DNA from: GCA-2686265 sp036010965
GTDB lineage: Bacteria; Planctomycetota; UBA1135; GCA-002686595
NCBI GenBank assembly: GCA_036010965.1
Contig: DASCMO010000115.1
Span: forward strand, 1-49,918
Direction: 5' to 3'
DNA: 49,918 nucleotides
Shown here piece after piece: positions 35,103 to 44,221 of the stretch (positions are counted from its first letter, which is position 1; the number at the start of each line of letters is the position of its first letter). A program made the position numbers and the translations under genes. Under the pieces are notes generated by a model. It saw only the letters and a list, made by a program, of their open reading frames with translations. It did not search any database and was not told where the DNA came from.

Positions 35103-36053
35103 ATGCTGAACCTCGCACCGCTGTTGCTCTCCGCCGCACCGTTGCTCGCCCAGGACGCGGCCCCCGAGCCTCCCTCGGATCTCTTCCAGCGCGTGGTGGT
35201 GATCGGCGCCAGCGCCTCCGCCGGTTTCGGCCTCTCGACCGAGCTCAAGGCTCGCGTGCGCCTGGGCGCCGTCCTGGCCTGCGCCCTGCCCGAGAACGCC
35301 GGAGAAGTGCACGACCTGGGAACGGCAGCCTTCTTCTCCTCGCCGGCCGAGTACGGAGAGCGGCTCGTAACCGCCGCCATCGAGGAGCAGCCCACCCTGG
35401 TGGTCGGCGTCGACTTCCTGTTCTGGTACGCGTTCGGAACGCGCCCCGACGCGGCGCGCCCGGAGCTCTTCGAACGCGGCCTGGCCGAGCTGGAGCGCCT
35501 GGAATGTCCGATCCTGCTGGGCGACCTGCCCGACGTCTCCCACGCCCTCGAGGGCAAAGGGCCCTTCGGGCGCCCGCTCCTGAGCCCCAACCACCTCCCT
35601 CCCGCATCCATGCTGGCGTCCTTCAACGCGCGCCTCGGCGAGTGGGCCGACGGTCGGGCGAACGTCACGATCGCGCCCCTGGCCGCGTACCTCTCACGCG
35701 TGCGCGACGGTCAGGACGTCGAGTTGCGGGGAAACCGCTGGGCTCCGGCTTCCCTGGAAGCGATGACGCAGGAGGACCGCCTACACCCCACGGTCGAGGG
35801 CACGGCGGCGATCTCGATCCTGCTCCTCGATGCCCTGGTCGGTGACCGCGACGACATCGACGCCGACAGCGTGCGCTGGAAGCTCTCGGGCATCCTCCAG
35901 CGCCTGATGGCCGCCACCGCGGAAGAGCGCTCCGAACGCCTCGACAAAGAACGCCGCCGCGATGAGCGCCGCCGCGCACGGGACAAACGCCGGCGTGAGG
36001 AAGAGGGCGCGGGCGGGCTCAGCGCCTGGTGGACGCCGCGCCGCGCCGGCTGA
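35103..36053 (+). CDS. SGNH/GDSL-like secreted hydrolase
   Basis: A 316-residue protein with a short hydrophobic N-terminus (LNLAPLLLSAAPLLAQ) as export signal. The SGNH-type nucleophile block is VVVIGASASAGFG, with GASAS at 35-39 in place of GDS, and the C-terminal block is D225-R-L-H228, the DxxH pair of this superfamily, in EDRLHPTVEG. GVDFLFWYAFG and LLGDLPD lie in between. Family members are esterases and lipases acting on acyl or acetyl groups. The last 60 residues are very basic and charged, an unusual tail. It ends 35 bases before the convergent rlmL-type gene. Confidence 0.78.
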   Translation: MLNLAPLLLSAAPLLAQDAAPEPPSDLFQRVVVIGASASAGFGLSTELKARVRLGAVLACALPENAGEVHDLGTAAFFSSPAEYGERLVTAAIEEQPTLVVGVDFLFWYAFGTRPDAARPELFERGLAELERLECPILLGDLPDVSHALEGKGPFGRPLLSPNHLPPASMLASFNARLGEWADGRANVTIAPLAAYLSRVRDGQDVELRGNRWAPASLEAMTQEDRLHPTVEGTAAISILLLDALVGDRDDIDADSVRWKLSGILQRLMAATAEERSERLDKERRRDERRRARDKRRREEEGAGGLSAWWTPRRAG

Positions 36054-36088
36054 GGCGGCGCGCGGCGCACCCCCACCCAAGGCGCGGA

Positions 36089-37228
36089 TCAGAGTTCCCC
36101 GAGCAGGAGCTCGCACTCGATGGCGCCGTTCAGGAGCGGGAGGCTCTCCTCGATCGGGAGCCCGAGTTCGCTCGCCAGGCGCGGGTTTCCCGAGAGCAGG
36201 GCGAGGTGGTAGCCGGAGCAGTGAGCACGCAAGGCGGCGCCGAAGGCTCGGTAGAGGGGCGCGAGGGCGCGCTCCGCACCCAGGCGCTCGCCGTAGGGCG
36301 GATTCGTGACGATCCAGCCGTTCCAGCCGCTGCGCGGAGCGAAGTCGCGAGCGTCAGCGACCTCCAGCTCGACCCGCTCGGCACAACCGGCCGCCTCCAG
36401 GTTCGATCGCGCACCCTCGATCGCCGCCGGCTCAATGTCCGCTCCGCGCAGGGCGAGCTTGGCTGGCGGCGATACCGCATCCTCGGCCTCGCGCTTGAGC
36501 GCTCCCCAGGCCGCCGCGTCGAAATCGGGCAGGAACTCGAAGGCGAAGCGCTCGCGAGAGAGCCCCGGTGCCCGACCGGCTGCCAGCAAGGCCGCCTCGG
36601 CGAGCAGGGTCCCCGAACCGCAGAAGGGATCGAGCAAGGGCGAGCGGCGGTCCCAGCCCGAGAACGAGAGCAGCGCCGCCGCCAGGGTCTCCGCCAGGGG
36701 AGCAGGCCCCTGGGTCCGCCGCCACCCGCGCCGGTGCAGGGAATCGCCCGAGGTGTCGAGCAGCAGACTGCATCGGTCGCGAAAAAGGTGCACGTGGATC
36801 CGCAAGTCGGGGTCCTCAAGGTCCACCGACGGGCGCCGGCCATCGGCCTCGCGCAGAGTGTCCACCAGGGCGTCCTTGACGCGCTGAGCCACGAAGAGGG
36901 TGTGATCGAGGGCCGAGTCGCGCGAGCGCACGATGACCCGAAAGGTCGTGTCAGGCGAGAGGAAACGCGACCAGTCGAGGGCCGCCACCCCCGCGTAGAG
37001 GGCGTCCGCGTCGCGGGCGGGGAAGCGGGCGATACGCCACAGCACACGCACCGCCGTGCGCAGGTGCAGGTTCGCGCGCCAGGCGTCGCCCAGCGATCCC
37101 TCGAAGGCCACGCCACGCACCCGGCGCTCGATCCGCACCAGACGCAAGTCACGCATCTCGCGCTCGAGCAGGGGCTCGAGCCCTCCCGGGCAGGTGATGA
37201 AGAAGGGCTCTCGGGTCGAGGCGGTCAT
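36089..37228 (-). CDS. rlmL: THUMP-domain class I methyltransferase (RlmL/YpsC type)
   Basis: A 379-residue enzyme predicted to make N2-methylguanosine in 23S rRNA. It starts with the ferredoxin-like/THUMP part (FFITCPGGLEPLLEREM, then a THUMP segment with TTFRVIVRSR), continues with RRGWRRTQGPAPLAETLAAA and the SAM-binding block LLDPFCGSGTLLAEAAL. It has the catalytic motif TNPPYGERL characteristic of N2-guanine methyltransferases of this family. It corresponds to the RlmL half of the E. coli RlmKL fusion. The ATG at 37228 gives the standard N-terminus, though the frame is open further upstream through larE. The exact target base is inferred from the family. Confidence 0.88.
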   Translation of the reverse strand: MTASTREPFFITCPGGLEPLLEREMRDLRLVRIERRVRGVAFEGSLGDAWRANLHLRTAVRVLWRIARFPARDADALYAGVAALDWSRFLSPDTTFRVIVRSRDSALDHTLFVAQRVKDALVDTLREADGRRPSVDLEDPDLRIHVHLFRDRCSLLLDTSGDSLHRRGWRRTQGPAPLAETLAAALLSFSGWDRRSPLLDPFCGSGTLLAEAALLAAGRAPGLSRERFAFEFLPDFDAAAWGALKREAEDAVSPPAKLALRGADIEPAAIEGARSNLEAAGCAERVELEVADARDFAPRSGWNGWIVTNPPYGERLGAERALAPLYRAFGAALRAHCSGYHLALLSGNPRLASELGLPIEESLPLLNGAIECELLLGEL

Positions 37229-37235
37229 CGCGAAG

Positions 37236-37241
37236 AGGGTA
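37236..37241 (-). promoter_or_regulatory. possible -10 element of the rlmL-type gene
   Basis: On the minus strand TACCCT lies 7 bases before the ATG at 37228, in the 55-base gap after larE. There is no Shine-Dalgarno sequence, so the gene may have its own leaderless transcript. Confidence 0.3.
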
Positions 37242-37283
37242 GAGCGCGGGCGAGGGTGCGCGAAGAGCGGTCGGGACGCGGCT

Positions 37284-38120
37284 TCAGGAGTCCGCCCGAG
37301 GACGCTCGGCGGGCGAGACGTAGGCGGCAAGCTCGAAGGCGCCGAACCCCGACTCCCGCAAGACTCCTCCGATGCGTCCGGCCTGCAGGCGCGCCCCCGC
37401 GAGCTCGTCGGCGCCGACCTCCACGCGCGCGCGCTGCCCGTGGTCGCGCACGCGCAGGGCTCGCAGGCCGAGGCCGCGCAGGCGCTCCTCCGCCGCCTCC
37501 ACGCGCGCCAGGCGCGCGCGCGTGACCGGCGTGCCGCGCGGCAGGCGCGAGGCCAGACAGGCCGAGGCGGGCTTGTCGGCCACCGACAGCCCGGCGGTCC
37601 GCGCATAGCGACGGACATCCGCCTTCGAGAAGCCGGCGTCACGCAAGGGGGCCACGACCCCCAGCTCAACCGCAGCGCGCGAGCCCGGGCGGTCGTCGAG
37701 CAGGTCGTCGGTGATCTCCCCCACCGCCACGGCCCGGAACCCGTGCTCGAGGGCCCAGGGCAGGACGACCTGGAAGAGGGCGGACTTGCAGTGGTAGCAG
37801 CGGTTGGGACCGTTGGCGCGGTATCGAGGGTCCGACAGCTCGTCGGGGAGCACGACCTGCAGGCGCGCGCCGATCCCACGCGCCACCTCGCGCGCCTCGG
37901 CCAGCTCGCGCCGCGGCAGGGAGGGCGAATCGGCCACGACGGCCACGCAACGCTCACCGAGCGCCGCGTAGGCCGCGTGCAACAGCACGCTCGAATCCAC
38001 GCCTCCCGAGAAGGCCACCGCGACACTATCCAGAGCCACGAGGCGCTCGTGCAGGTCTTCGGCCGAGCCCTCGGGCAAACCCTCGCGCGGGGCCGAGCGA
38101 TCACCGAGCGAAGGACTCAT
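37284..38120 (-). CDS. larE: ATP-dependent sacrificial sulfur transferase LarE
   Basis: A 278-residue PP-loop enzyme of the LarE family, which uses ATP to activate a carboxylate and then donates sulfur from its own cysteine when the nickel-pincer nucleotide cofactor is made. Visible are the PP-loop SGGVDSS at 38-44, GPNRCYHCKSALF with two cysteines, AVGEITDDLLDDRPGSRAA and KPASACLASRLPRG, in which the family's key cysteine is expected. The start ATG overlaps the stop of the gamma-carbonic-anhydrase-like gene. LarB, LarC and a LarA-type racemase are not in the window, so use of LarE for another sulfur transfer near the thiazole genes cannot be excluded. Confidence 0.88.
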   Translation of the reverse strand: MSPSLGDRSAPREGLPEGSAEDLHERLVALDSVAVAFSGGVDSSVLLHAAYAALGERCVAVVADSPSLPRRELAEAREVARGIGARLQVVLPDELSDPRYRANGPNRCYHCKSALFQVVLPWALEHGFRAVAVGEITDDLLDDRPGSRAAVELGVVAPLRDAGFSKADVRRYARTAGLSVADKPASACLASRLPRGTPVTRARLARVEAAEERLRGLGLRALRVRDHGQRARVEVGADELAGARLQAGRIGGVLRESGFGAFELAAYVSPAERPRADS

Positions 38121-38635
38121 GCTCCCGACTCCGCCAGGTACTGCCCGATCTTGTCCACGTAGTCCTGCGCCGAGCGCAGGATCTCCTCGACCTCAGCGTC
38201 GGTCACCTCGCGCACGATGCGTCCGGGAACCCCCAGCACCAGAGAACGCGGCGGGACCTCGAAGCGCTCGCGCACTACCGCTCCGGCGCCGATGACCGAC
38301 TCCTCGCCGATCACCGAACCGGCGAGCAGCACGGCACCCATCCCGATCAGGCAACGGTCGGCCACCGCCGCGCCGTGCAGGACGCAACCGTGACCGACGG
38401 TGATGTCCGCGCCGAGCACGTTGGGGACGTCCGGATCGGCGTGCATCATCGAGAGGTCCTGGATGTTCGTGCGCGGACCGACAACCAGCGGCGCATCGTC
38501 ACCGCGCAGGACGCACCCGAACCAGACGCCGACCTCCTCACCGAGGGTGACGTCCCCACACAGGACGGCGCTGGAAGCCACGAACGCGCCTCCCTCGACG
38601 GGTTGCATCAAGCCCTGGCTGGGGAAGACAGTCAC
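38117..38635 (-). CDS. gamma-carbonic-anhydrase-like hexapeptide-repeat protein
   Basis: A 172-residue left-handed beta-helix protein with hexapeptide repeats. It shows VWFGCVLRGDD, NIQDLSMMHADPD and ITVGHGCVLHGAAV, the layout of gamma carbonic anhydrases with metal-binding histidines, then IGMGAVLLAGSVIGEESVIGAG and VLGVPGRIVRE. The start is GTG 38635, which overlaps the stop of the CPBP gene as GTGA and gives the expected N-terminus; the ATG at 38608 would truncate it. Many members of this family have no measurable carbonic anhydrase activity, so enzymatic function is uncertain. Confidence 0.86.
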   Translation of the reverse strand: MTVFPSQGLMQPVEGGAFVASSAVLCGDVTLGEEVGVWFGCVLRGDDAPLVVGPRTNIQDLSMMHADPDVPNVLGADITVGHGCVLHGAAVADRCLIGMGAVLLAGSVIGEESVIGAGAVVRERFEVPPRSLVLGVPGRIVREVTDAEVEEILRSAQDYVDKIGQYLAESGA

Positions 38636-39450
38636 GGGAGCGTCAGTTCGGGGAGGATGCGTAGCATCAGGATCGCCAGGCCGTTGTTCGCCGCGTGCAC
38701 CACGAAGGGCGCGGACAGGCGCCGGGTCCTGAGCATGACGGCCCCCAGGATCAGGCTCAAGCCCAGAACCGGACCGAAGGCGCTCCAGCCATGGAGGGAG
38801 GCGAACAGCACCGAGGTCACGAGCACGCCGCACGCACCGCCCCAGCGCCGCACCAGCAGCGGCTGGAGGAAGCCACGGAAGCAAACCTCCTCGAGGAAGG
38901 GGATCACGACCACCGCCAGCGACACCGCGCTCCACAGGGCAGGGCCGCGCGCGGCGACGATGGACTCGAGCAGGAGCGGCGGTTCGATGGGGACGCCCAG
39001 GCGTTCGAGGACCCAGGGCCAGGCGAGCCCCAGGCCCCACAGGCCGGGCAGGGCCAGAGCCCAGACCGCCAGGGCAGAGGCCGCGGCACTCAGGTTGCGC
39101 GATCTGCCCAGGCCAAGGCTCGCCAGACCGTCGGGGGCGACCCGCACCACGATCGCCGCGATCGCCAGGGCCGCGCCGAAAGAGATCGCCGCGCCGCGCC
39201 ACATGATCCCGGTCAGGCCGGTCTCGGGCGCGCCCGGCGCGAGGACGGCCAGCGCTCCAGCGCAGACGACGCCGGCCAGCGCCGCCAGGGCGAGGTGGCC
39301 GAACCCCCAAGAAGGGAGGAAGGCCTTCCGCTCGGGGGCGAGACGGCGCGCGAGGTGCGGCGCCAGGGAGAGGGAGACCAGGGCCAGGGCGGCGCCCAGG
39401 AGCGCGCTCCCCGAGGTCGGCGCGATCCCCGCGGCCAGGGCGAAGCTCAC
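38632..39450 (-). CDS. CPBP-family intramembrane protease homologue
   Basis: A 272-residue multi-pass membrane protein of the CPBP (CAAX protease and bacteriocin-processing) family. The EExxxR motif is present as FLEEVCFRGFLQP (E187, E188, R192), followed by FASLHG (H220) and HAANN (252-256), the other two conserved motifs with metal-binding and catalytic residues. Start GTG 39450 overlaps the thiG stop as GTGA. It is placed between thiazole synthase and a gamma-CA-like gene with no obvious functional link. Substrate unknown. Confidence 0.88.
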   Translation of the reverse strand: MSFALAAGIAPTSGSALLGAALALVSLSLAPHLARRLAPERKAFLPSWGFGHLALAALAGVVCAGALAVLAPGAPETGLTGIMWRGAAISFGAALAIAAIVVRVAPDGLASLGLGRSRNLSAAASALAVWALALPGLWGLGLAWPWVLERLGVPIEPPLLLESIVAARGPALWSAVSLAVVVIPFLEEVCFRGFLQPLLVRRWGGACGVLVTSVLFASLHGWSAFGPVLGLSLILGAVMLRTRRLSAPFVVHAANNGLAILMLRILPELTLP

Positions 39451-40271
39451 CGCGCGTCGGCCGCTTGCGCGCCTTCGATGCGTCCCTCCGCGGGCGAGGA
39501 AGCGCTGGCGTACAGGCGGCGGACGATGCGCCCCGCGAGGTACGCGTGGCGCCCCGCCAGACAGGCCTGCTTCATGGCTACCGCCATGCGCAGGGGCTCG
39601 CGCGCCAGAGCGATGCCGGAGTTGAGCAACACGCCGTCCACCCCGAGCTCCATCGCCAGGGCCACGTCCGATGCCGTCCCGACTCCGGCGTCCACGATCA
39701 CCGGCACGTCCACCAGCTCGCGGATGATGCGCAGGTTGTTGGGGTTCAAGATCCCCTGACCCGAACCGATCGGCGAGCCGGCGGGCATCACGCTCGTCAC
39801 GCCCAGCTCCGCCAGGTGCACGCACATGCGCGGGTCGTCGGAGCAGTAGACGAGTACGGTGAACTCCTGAGCGACGAGTTCGCGCGCCGCCTCGAGGGTG
39901 CCGACCGGATCGGGCAGGAGCGTTTGTTCGTCCCCCAGGACCTCGAGCTTGACCAGCGAGGTGTCGAGCAGGTCGCGAGCCAGCTCCGCCGTGCGGATCG
40001 CGCTCGCAGCGTCGAAACAACCCGCCGTGTTCGGCAGCACGTGGATGCGAGAGCGGTCGATGTGATCGAGCAGGGAGGGACCGTTGGTGGCGTCGAGGTT
40101 CACGCGCCGCACGGCCACGGTGACGCAGTCGGTGCCGGAGAGCTCCAGGGCGCGCGCCGTCTCCTCGAAGCTCGCGTACTTGCCCGTCCCCACCAGCAGG
40201 CGCGAGTGCAAGGTCACCCCGCCCAGGACCAGGGGCTCGTCTGCCAGAGGATCGTCGTTCACGGTGTCCAT
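39447..40271 (-). CDS. thiG: thiazole synthase
   Basis: A 274-residue TIM-barrel enzyme that makes the thiazole phosphate of thiamine with sulfur from ThiS thiocarboxylate. It shows LVGTGKYASFEE, CVTVAVRRVNLD, NTAGCFDAASAIRTAELAR, SLVKLEVLGDEQTLLPD with the Schiff-base lysine K108, MPAGSPIGSGQG and VIVDAGVGTASDVA, all typical. A clear AGGAG ribosome site precedes the ATG. thiS lies 31 bases upstream, matching the usual thiS-thiG pair. The last 20 residues are a family-untypical extension. Confidence 0.95.
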   Translation of the reverse strand: MDTVNDDPLADEPLVLGGVTLHSRLLVGTGKYASFEETARALELSGTDCVTVAVRRVNLDATNGPSLLDHIDRSRIHVLPNTAGCFDAASAIRTAELARDLLDTSLVKLEVLGDEQTLLPDPVGTLEAARELVAQEFTVLVYCSDDPRMCVHLAELGVTSVMPAGSPIGSGQGILNPNNLRIIRELVDVPVIVDAGVGTASDVALAMELGVDGVLLNSGIALAREPLRMAVAMKQACLAGRHAYLAGRIVRRLYASASSPAEGRIEGAQAADAR

Positions 40272-40302
40272 CTCGCTCTCCTTCGTTCTCGCGGGCGCGG
40301 CC

Positions 40303-40503
40303 CTAGCCGCCCCCGACCAGCGTCACGATCTCGACCCGATCACCCTCGTTGAGGTTCACTTCGGCGCGCTTCGCGCGCGGCACGAGCACGCGGTTCAGCT
40401 CCACAGCGGCCTGCTCCGGCTCCAGCTCCAGGGTGCCGAGCAGCTCCTGCACGCTCAGCCCCTCGGGGAGGGTCCGCTCGACACCGTTGATCTCGATCCT
40501 CAT
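40303..40503 (-). CDS. thiS: sulfur carrier protein ThiS
   Basis: A 66-residue beta-grasp protein that carries the sulfur of the thiazole ring as a C-terminal thiocarboxylate. It starts MRIEINGVERTLPEG, has VQELLGTL and AAVELNRVLVPRA, and ends in VTLVGGG, so the required Gly-Gly C-terminus is intact. The ATG at 40503 gives the normal length; an in-frame start 20 codons upstream adds a non-homologous piece. It is the partner of ThiG. A ThiF-like adenylating enzyme is not seen in the window. Confidence 0.93.
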   Translation of the reverse strand: MRIEINGVERTLPEGLSVQELLGTLELEPEQAAVELNRVLVPRAKRAEVNLNEGDRVEIVTLVGGG

Positions 40504-40540
40504 CGCGCACCGCCATCCTGGCACAGGCCCCCTCGGGCGG

Positions 40541-41719
40541 CTACTCCACACGCAGGAATGCACACTTGAGGTAGGCGCTCTCCGGCAAGCCCAGGAGCAC
40601 GGAGTGATCGGGGGAGGCCCCGCGCACCTCCTCCAGCCAGACCCGCCTCCCGGCGTCGCGCGAGGCGCGCGCCAACAGGCGCAGGAAGAGGTCGTCGCGG
40701 ATGTTGTAGGAGCACGAGGCGCTGACCAGGCTCCCGCCCTCGTCCACCAGGCACATGGCGCGCAGGTTCAGCTCGACGTAGCCGCGCTCGGCTCCCTCGA
40801 TCTCGCGCTTGGTGCGCGCGAAGGCGGGCGGGTCGGCGACGACCAGGCCGAAGCGCTCGCCGGCCTCGGCCCGATTGCGCAGATCCTGCATGCACTTGGC
40901 ACGCTCGAATACGACGCGCTCGGCCACGCCGTTGAGCTCGGCGTTGCGGCGCAAGCGCTCGCCGGCGGCTTCGGACTGGTCGACGCAGACGACCGCCTCG
41001 GCTCCCGCCAGGGCGGCGCGGATACCGAACAGGCCGTCGTAGGAGAAGGCGTCCAGGACGCGCCGCCCGCGGGCGCGCGTGGCTGCCTCGCGCCGGTTCA
41101 CGCGCTGGTCAAGGTACTGGCCAGTCTTGTGTCCCGCCAGGACATCGACCTCATAGCGGAGGTCGCCCTCGTCGACCGGCACGGGACCGTTGACCTCTCC
41201 GTGCAGCACCTGCACGCGCTCGACGAGGTTTTCGTGCTTGCGGACCGTGCTGTCGGAGCGCTCGACGATGGCGTCGAGCGGGAAGGGCATGGCCTCGACG
41301 AGCAACTCGACCAGAAAGTCGCGCATGCGGTCGGAGCCCTGGACCGTGCTCTGGATCACGACCGTGGCGCCGTAACGATCCACGACCCAGCCCGGCACGC
41401 CGTCGGCGTCGCCGTTCACCAGCCGGCAGGCATCCGCGGGTTCCATCAAGCCGAGGCGCTCGCGCGTGCGCAGGGCGCGGCCGATGCGTTCCGCCCAGAA
41501 GCTGCGGTCGGGCTGGACGGACCCGCGCGTCACCATGCGCACGGCGATGCGCGAGCTGGAAGAGAAGAACCCCCAGCCCATGGCGATCTGATTGGGGTCC
41601 TCCACGGGCACCAGCTCCCCGGGCTCGCCCTCGCCGCCCGCGATGTCGTCGCGGTAGATCCAGGGATGTCCCCCCAGTACCCAGCGCCGACCCTTGCCTG
41701 TGAGGATGACCTTGCCCAT
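40541..41719 (-). CDS. rlmI: class I SAM-dependent rRNA methyltransferase (RlmI-like)
   Basis: A 392-residue protein with a PUA-like N-terminus (MGKVILTGKGRRWVLGGHPWI), a linker domain, and a Rossmann methyltransferase domain. Motifs include LAGHKTGQYLDQRVNR, RVLDAFSYDGLFGIRAALAGA (SAM binding) and VVADPPAFARTKRE, with SASCSYNI near the C-terminus, matching the RlmI family, which methylates C5 of a 23S rRNA cytidine in E. coli. The frame is open upstream, but the ATG at 41719 gives the family N-terminus. It precedes thiS by 37 bases on the same strand, so a joint transcript is possible. Target base is inferred from the family. Confidence 0.87.
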   Translation of the reverse strand: MGKVILTGKGRRWVLGGHPWIYRDDIAGGEGEPGELVPVEDPNQIAMGWGFFSSSSRIAVRMVTRGSVQPDRSFWAERIGRALRTRERLGLMEPADACRLVNGDADGVPGWVVDRYGATVVIQSTVQGSDRMRDFLVELLVEAMPFPLDAIVERSDSTVRKHENLVERVQVLHGEVNGPVPVDEGDLRYEVDVLAGHKTGQYLDQRVNRREAATRARGRRVLDAFSYDGLFGIRAALAGAEAVVCVDQSEAAGERLRRNAELNGVAERVVFERAKCMQDLRNRAEAGERFGLVVADPPAFARTKREIEGAERGYVELNLRAMCLVDEGGSLVSASCSYNIRDDLFLRLLARASRDAGRRVWLEEVRGASPDHSVLLGLPESAYLKCAFLRVE

Positions 41720-41782
41720 GGTTCGCACGCCGCGCGAGTGGCGGCGAGCCCGGTACGGTAGCAACTGCGCGCTCGGGGCGCC

Positions 41783-44221
41783 TCACCGATCCGCGGACGG
41801 GTCGTCGGCGCCGACCAGATGGGCGAAGCGCGGGTCCTCGCGCAGGGAGACCAAGTCGGGATCGGTGCGCGCCCACAGGCGCTGGCGCGCCCGGGCTCCC
41901 GGGCTGGACTGGTTCTCGAGCAGCTCTCGTTCGAGGTACTCCAGAGCGCGCTCGACCTCGCCCAGCAAGGCGTAGGTGCAGGCCAGGTTGTAGTAGAGGC
42001 GCGGCGCGTGGGGAACTTCGGCCAAGGCGGCGCGGGCCTCGCTGTCGCGGCCCGAGCGTGCCCGGTAGCAGGCCAGCAACACGTCCATGAAGTCGTCCTG
42101 GCGCAGGGCGTAGGCGCGCTCGAAGTAGCCCAGGGCGCGCTCGGGATCTACCAGCTTGACGTTGGCGTTGACCGCCAGGGAGACCAGGGCGTCGCAGCGC
42201 GCCGCGCGCACGACCGCCGCGGCCTGCGGGCCGCCCTGCTCGCCCAACAGGCGCTCGAGACCCTCGAGGTTGGCGACCGCGCGCAGCAACTCTTCCTCCG
42301 CCCGCACCCCCTCGTCATCCGCGCTCCAGGCGCTCCCGAGGGTGATGCGCGTCTCCGCGGCCAGCTCGATGCCCCAGGCGTAGAGCTGGTCGAGAGAGTC
42401 GCGCTCAAGGGCCTTGAGGATCTCCTCGCAGAGGGCGCGGCACTCCCGCGTGCGTCCCTCTTCGCTGAGGTCGCCGGCCAGGCGCAGGGCGAACCAGGAC
42501 GGCATGCGCAGCTCCGCGTAGGCCTCGTCCAGGGGAGCGAGGGCGATGCGGCGCTGGGCGCGGACCGCGCGCGTCAGGCGCGCCTCGCGCTCCAGCAGAC
42601 TCGTCTGCGCCCCATCGCCCTCCGCCAGCCCGGCCTCCAGCTCGAACTGCACGCGCCGCAGTTCACCCAGGATGCGCGCCAGGCGCGCCGGGCGCAGGGC
42701 GGCCAGAAGGGCGGCACGCTGGGGGTCCGCGAGGGGATCGGAGACCCCGGCCGCCAACCCCGCGGGGGGCTCGAATCCAGGCAGTTCGAAGGGCGCCACG
42801 GCAGCCAGGACGCGCCCGAACTCGATCTGCACGGCGAGGCCGCGCGCGGCCGGCCAGGCGGGGTGCGGCGCGCGCGCGAAGAGCAGGCGGTAGGGGCTCA
42901 GGTTGCCCTCGAACAGGAAATCGAGGGAGCGCACCTCGGGCTCGGCGGAAGAGGCCGCCAGCACCTGCGCCTCGAGCACGAGGCGGTGCGCCTCGCGCGC
43001 GTGTTCGAGGAGGCGCCCATCCGTCGCCCCGCGACCGCGCGCCAGGCCCGCCAGCACGCGCACGGCTTCGAGCAGAGCGCGCTCGTGCAGCAGCTCGTGC
43101 TGAACGCGCAGGCCCGCCTCGCCGGCGAGGTCCGAGCGCTCCGCGAGCAGACCGTCGAGCAGGTCCGCGCCGCGCTCGAAGGCTCCCTGCGCCGCCTCGC
43201 CGCGGTCCGCGGCCAGGTGCGCGACGCCCTCCAGGTAGGCCGCGAGCCAGTGCCAGCGGCGCCCGGTCAGGATCGGCTCGGCGAGGCGGATGCGCCCCAG
43301 GTCGCGAGCGGCTACGAGGGTTGCCTCCTCGGCCAGGCCGTGTTGCAGGGAGTGGACCGCGCGCCGGTAGTGGGCCTCGCGCGCGCCGAGGCCCTCCTCC
43401 GCAAGGACAGCTAGCAGGCGCTCGGCGCGCTCGATGGAATTGAGCTCACGCAAGCGCATGACGAACTCTCCCAGGGCCTGCTCGGCGGCGACGCGCACCT
43501 CTGGCGCGGGGTGCGCGAGGCCCAGCAGCAAGGGCGCGCGCTCGGCGGCCAGGGCGCCGCCGCCGGGGCGCTCGGCCAGGCCGCGGGCGTAGGCACCGAG
43601 CAGGGGCACGAGCACGTCGTCTGGCGTGCGCGCGCCCCGACCCGGCGCGACGAATCCCGCGCGCACGCGGGCGGCCACGGCCTCGCGCCCGGCGCCGAGC
43701 TGGGCCAGTTGGGCCGCGGCGCGCCCCCGCTCGGGAGGTGGCCAGGCATCGATCAGCGCCTCCAGCGCCTCCACGGCGTGCACGCCTCCCAGGGCGCCCG
43801 CGGCGGTCAACACCTCGGCGCGGACCTCGGCCGACCCGTCGCGCACACCGCAGCGCGCCAGGGCCCGGGCGCGGCGCTGCGTACCCGCGAGGTCCGTGGC
43901 GACCCGGCCCAGGAAGCGCACGAGCACCACGCGCACCTCGCGGTCGGGGTCCTCCAGGTGCTCCACGGCGGCCTCCACTGAGGCTGGCAGGGAGCGTTCG
44001 AGCACCCAGCGCGCGCGGGCCCGGCGCCCGCGCAGGGGAACCTCTCCGAACCCGCTCCAGAGGCGTGCGTGCCCCTCGCTCCCCAGGGCCGTCAGGGCCG
44101 CCGCGGCCGCCGCGGCCCGCTCGCGGTCGGGGGAGCCCAGCTCGCGCAGCAGCTCGTCCTCCACGGCGCTCCCTGACGCGCAGACCGCCAGGGCGACCAG
44201 CGCACCGGCGACGAGGATCAC
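41783..44221 (-). CDS. secreted HEAT- and TPR-repeat protein
   Basis: An 812-residue protein starting at GTG 44221, which overlaps the stop of the sigma-54 activator gene as GTGA. A hydrophobic segment, ILVAGALVALAVCASG, is an export signal. The first third has HEAT-like repeats (DREVRVVLVRFLGRVATD, SAEVRAEVLTAAGALGG and APEVRVAAEQALGEF). The middle is a helical region and the end holds TPR-like units (ALGYFERAYALRQDDFMDVLLACYRARSG cut into helices, then LYYNLACTYALLGEVERAL). No catalytic motif is present. A protein-protein interaction role in the envelope is inferred. It is coupled to the activator gene, perhaps as its sensor or partner. Confidence 0.8.
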   Translation of the reverse strand: MILVAGALVALAVCASGSAVEDELLRELGSPDRERAAAAAAALTALGSEGHARLWSGFGEVPLRGRRARARWVLERSLPASVEAAVEHLEDPDREVRVVLVRFLGRVATDLAGTQRRARALARCGVRDGSAEVRAEVLTAAGALGGVHAVEALEALIDAWPPPERGRAAAQLAQLGAGREAVAARVRAGFVAPGRGARTPDDVLVPLLGAYARGLAERPGGGALAAERAPLLLGLAHPAPEVRVAAEQALGEFVMRLRELNSIERAERLLAVLAEEGLGAREAHYRRAVHSLQHGLAEEATLVAARDLGRIRLAEPILTGRRWHWLAAYLEGVAHLAADRGEAAQGAFERGADLLDGLLAERSDLAGEAGLRVQHELLHERALLEAVRVLAGLARGRGATDGRLLEHAREAHRLVLEAQVLAASSAEPEVRSLDFLFEGNLSPYRLLFARAPHPAWPAARGLAVQIEFGRVLAAVAPFELPGFEPPAGLAAGVSDPLADPQRAALLAALRPARLARILGELRRVQFELEAGLAEGDGAQTSLLEREARLTRAVRAQRRIALAPLDEAYAELRMPSWFALRLAGDLSEEGRTRECRALCEEILKALERDSLDQLYAWGIELAAETRITLGSAWSADDEGVRAEEELLRAVANLEGLERLLGEQGGPQAAAVVRAARCDALVSLAVNANVKLVDPERALGYFERAYALRQDDFMDVLLACYRARSGRDSEARAALAEVPHAPRLYYNLACTYALLGEVERALEYLERELLENQSSPGARARQRLWARTDPDLVSLREDPRFAHLVGADDPSADR

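Noticed and set aside
36029..37525. Long plus-strand frame opposite the rlmL-type and larE genes
   Set aside because: Arg/Gly/Ala-rich translation without motifs; the minus strand has clear methyltransferase and PP-loop motifs.
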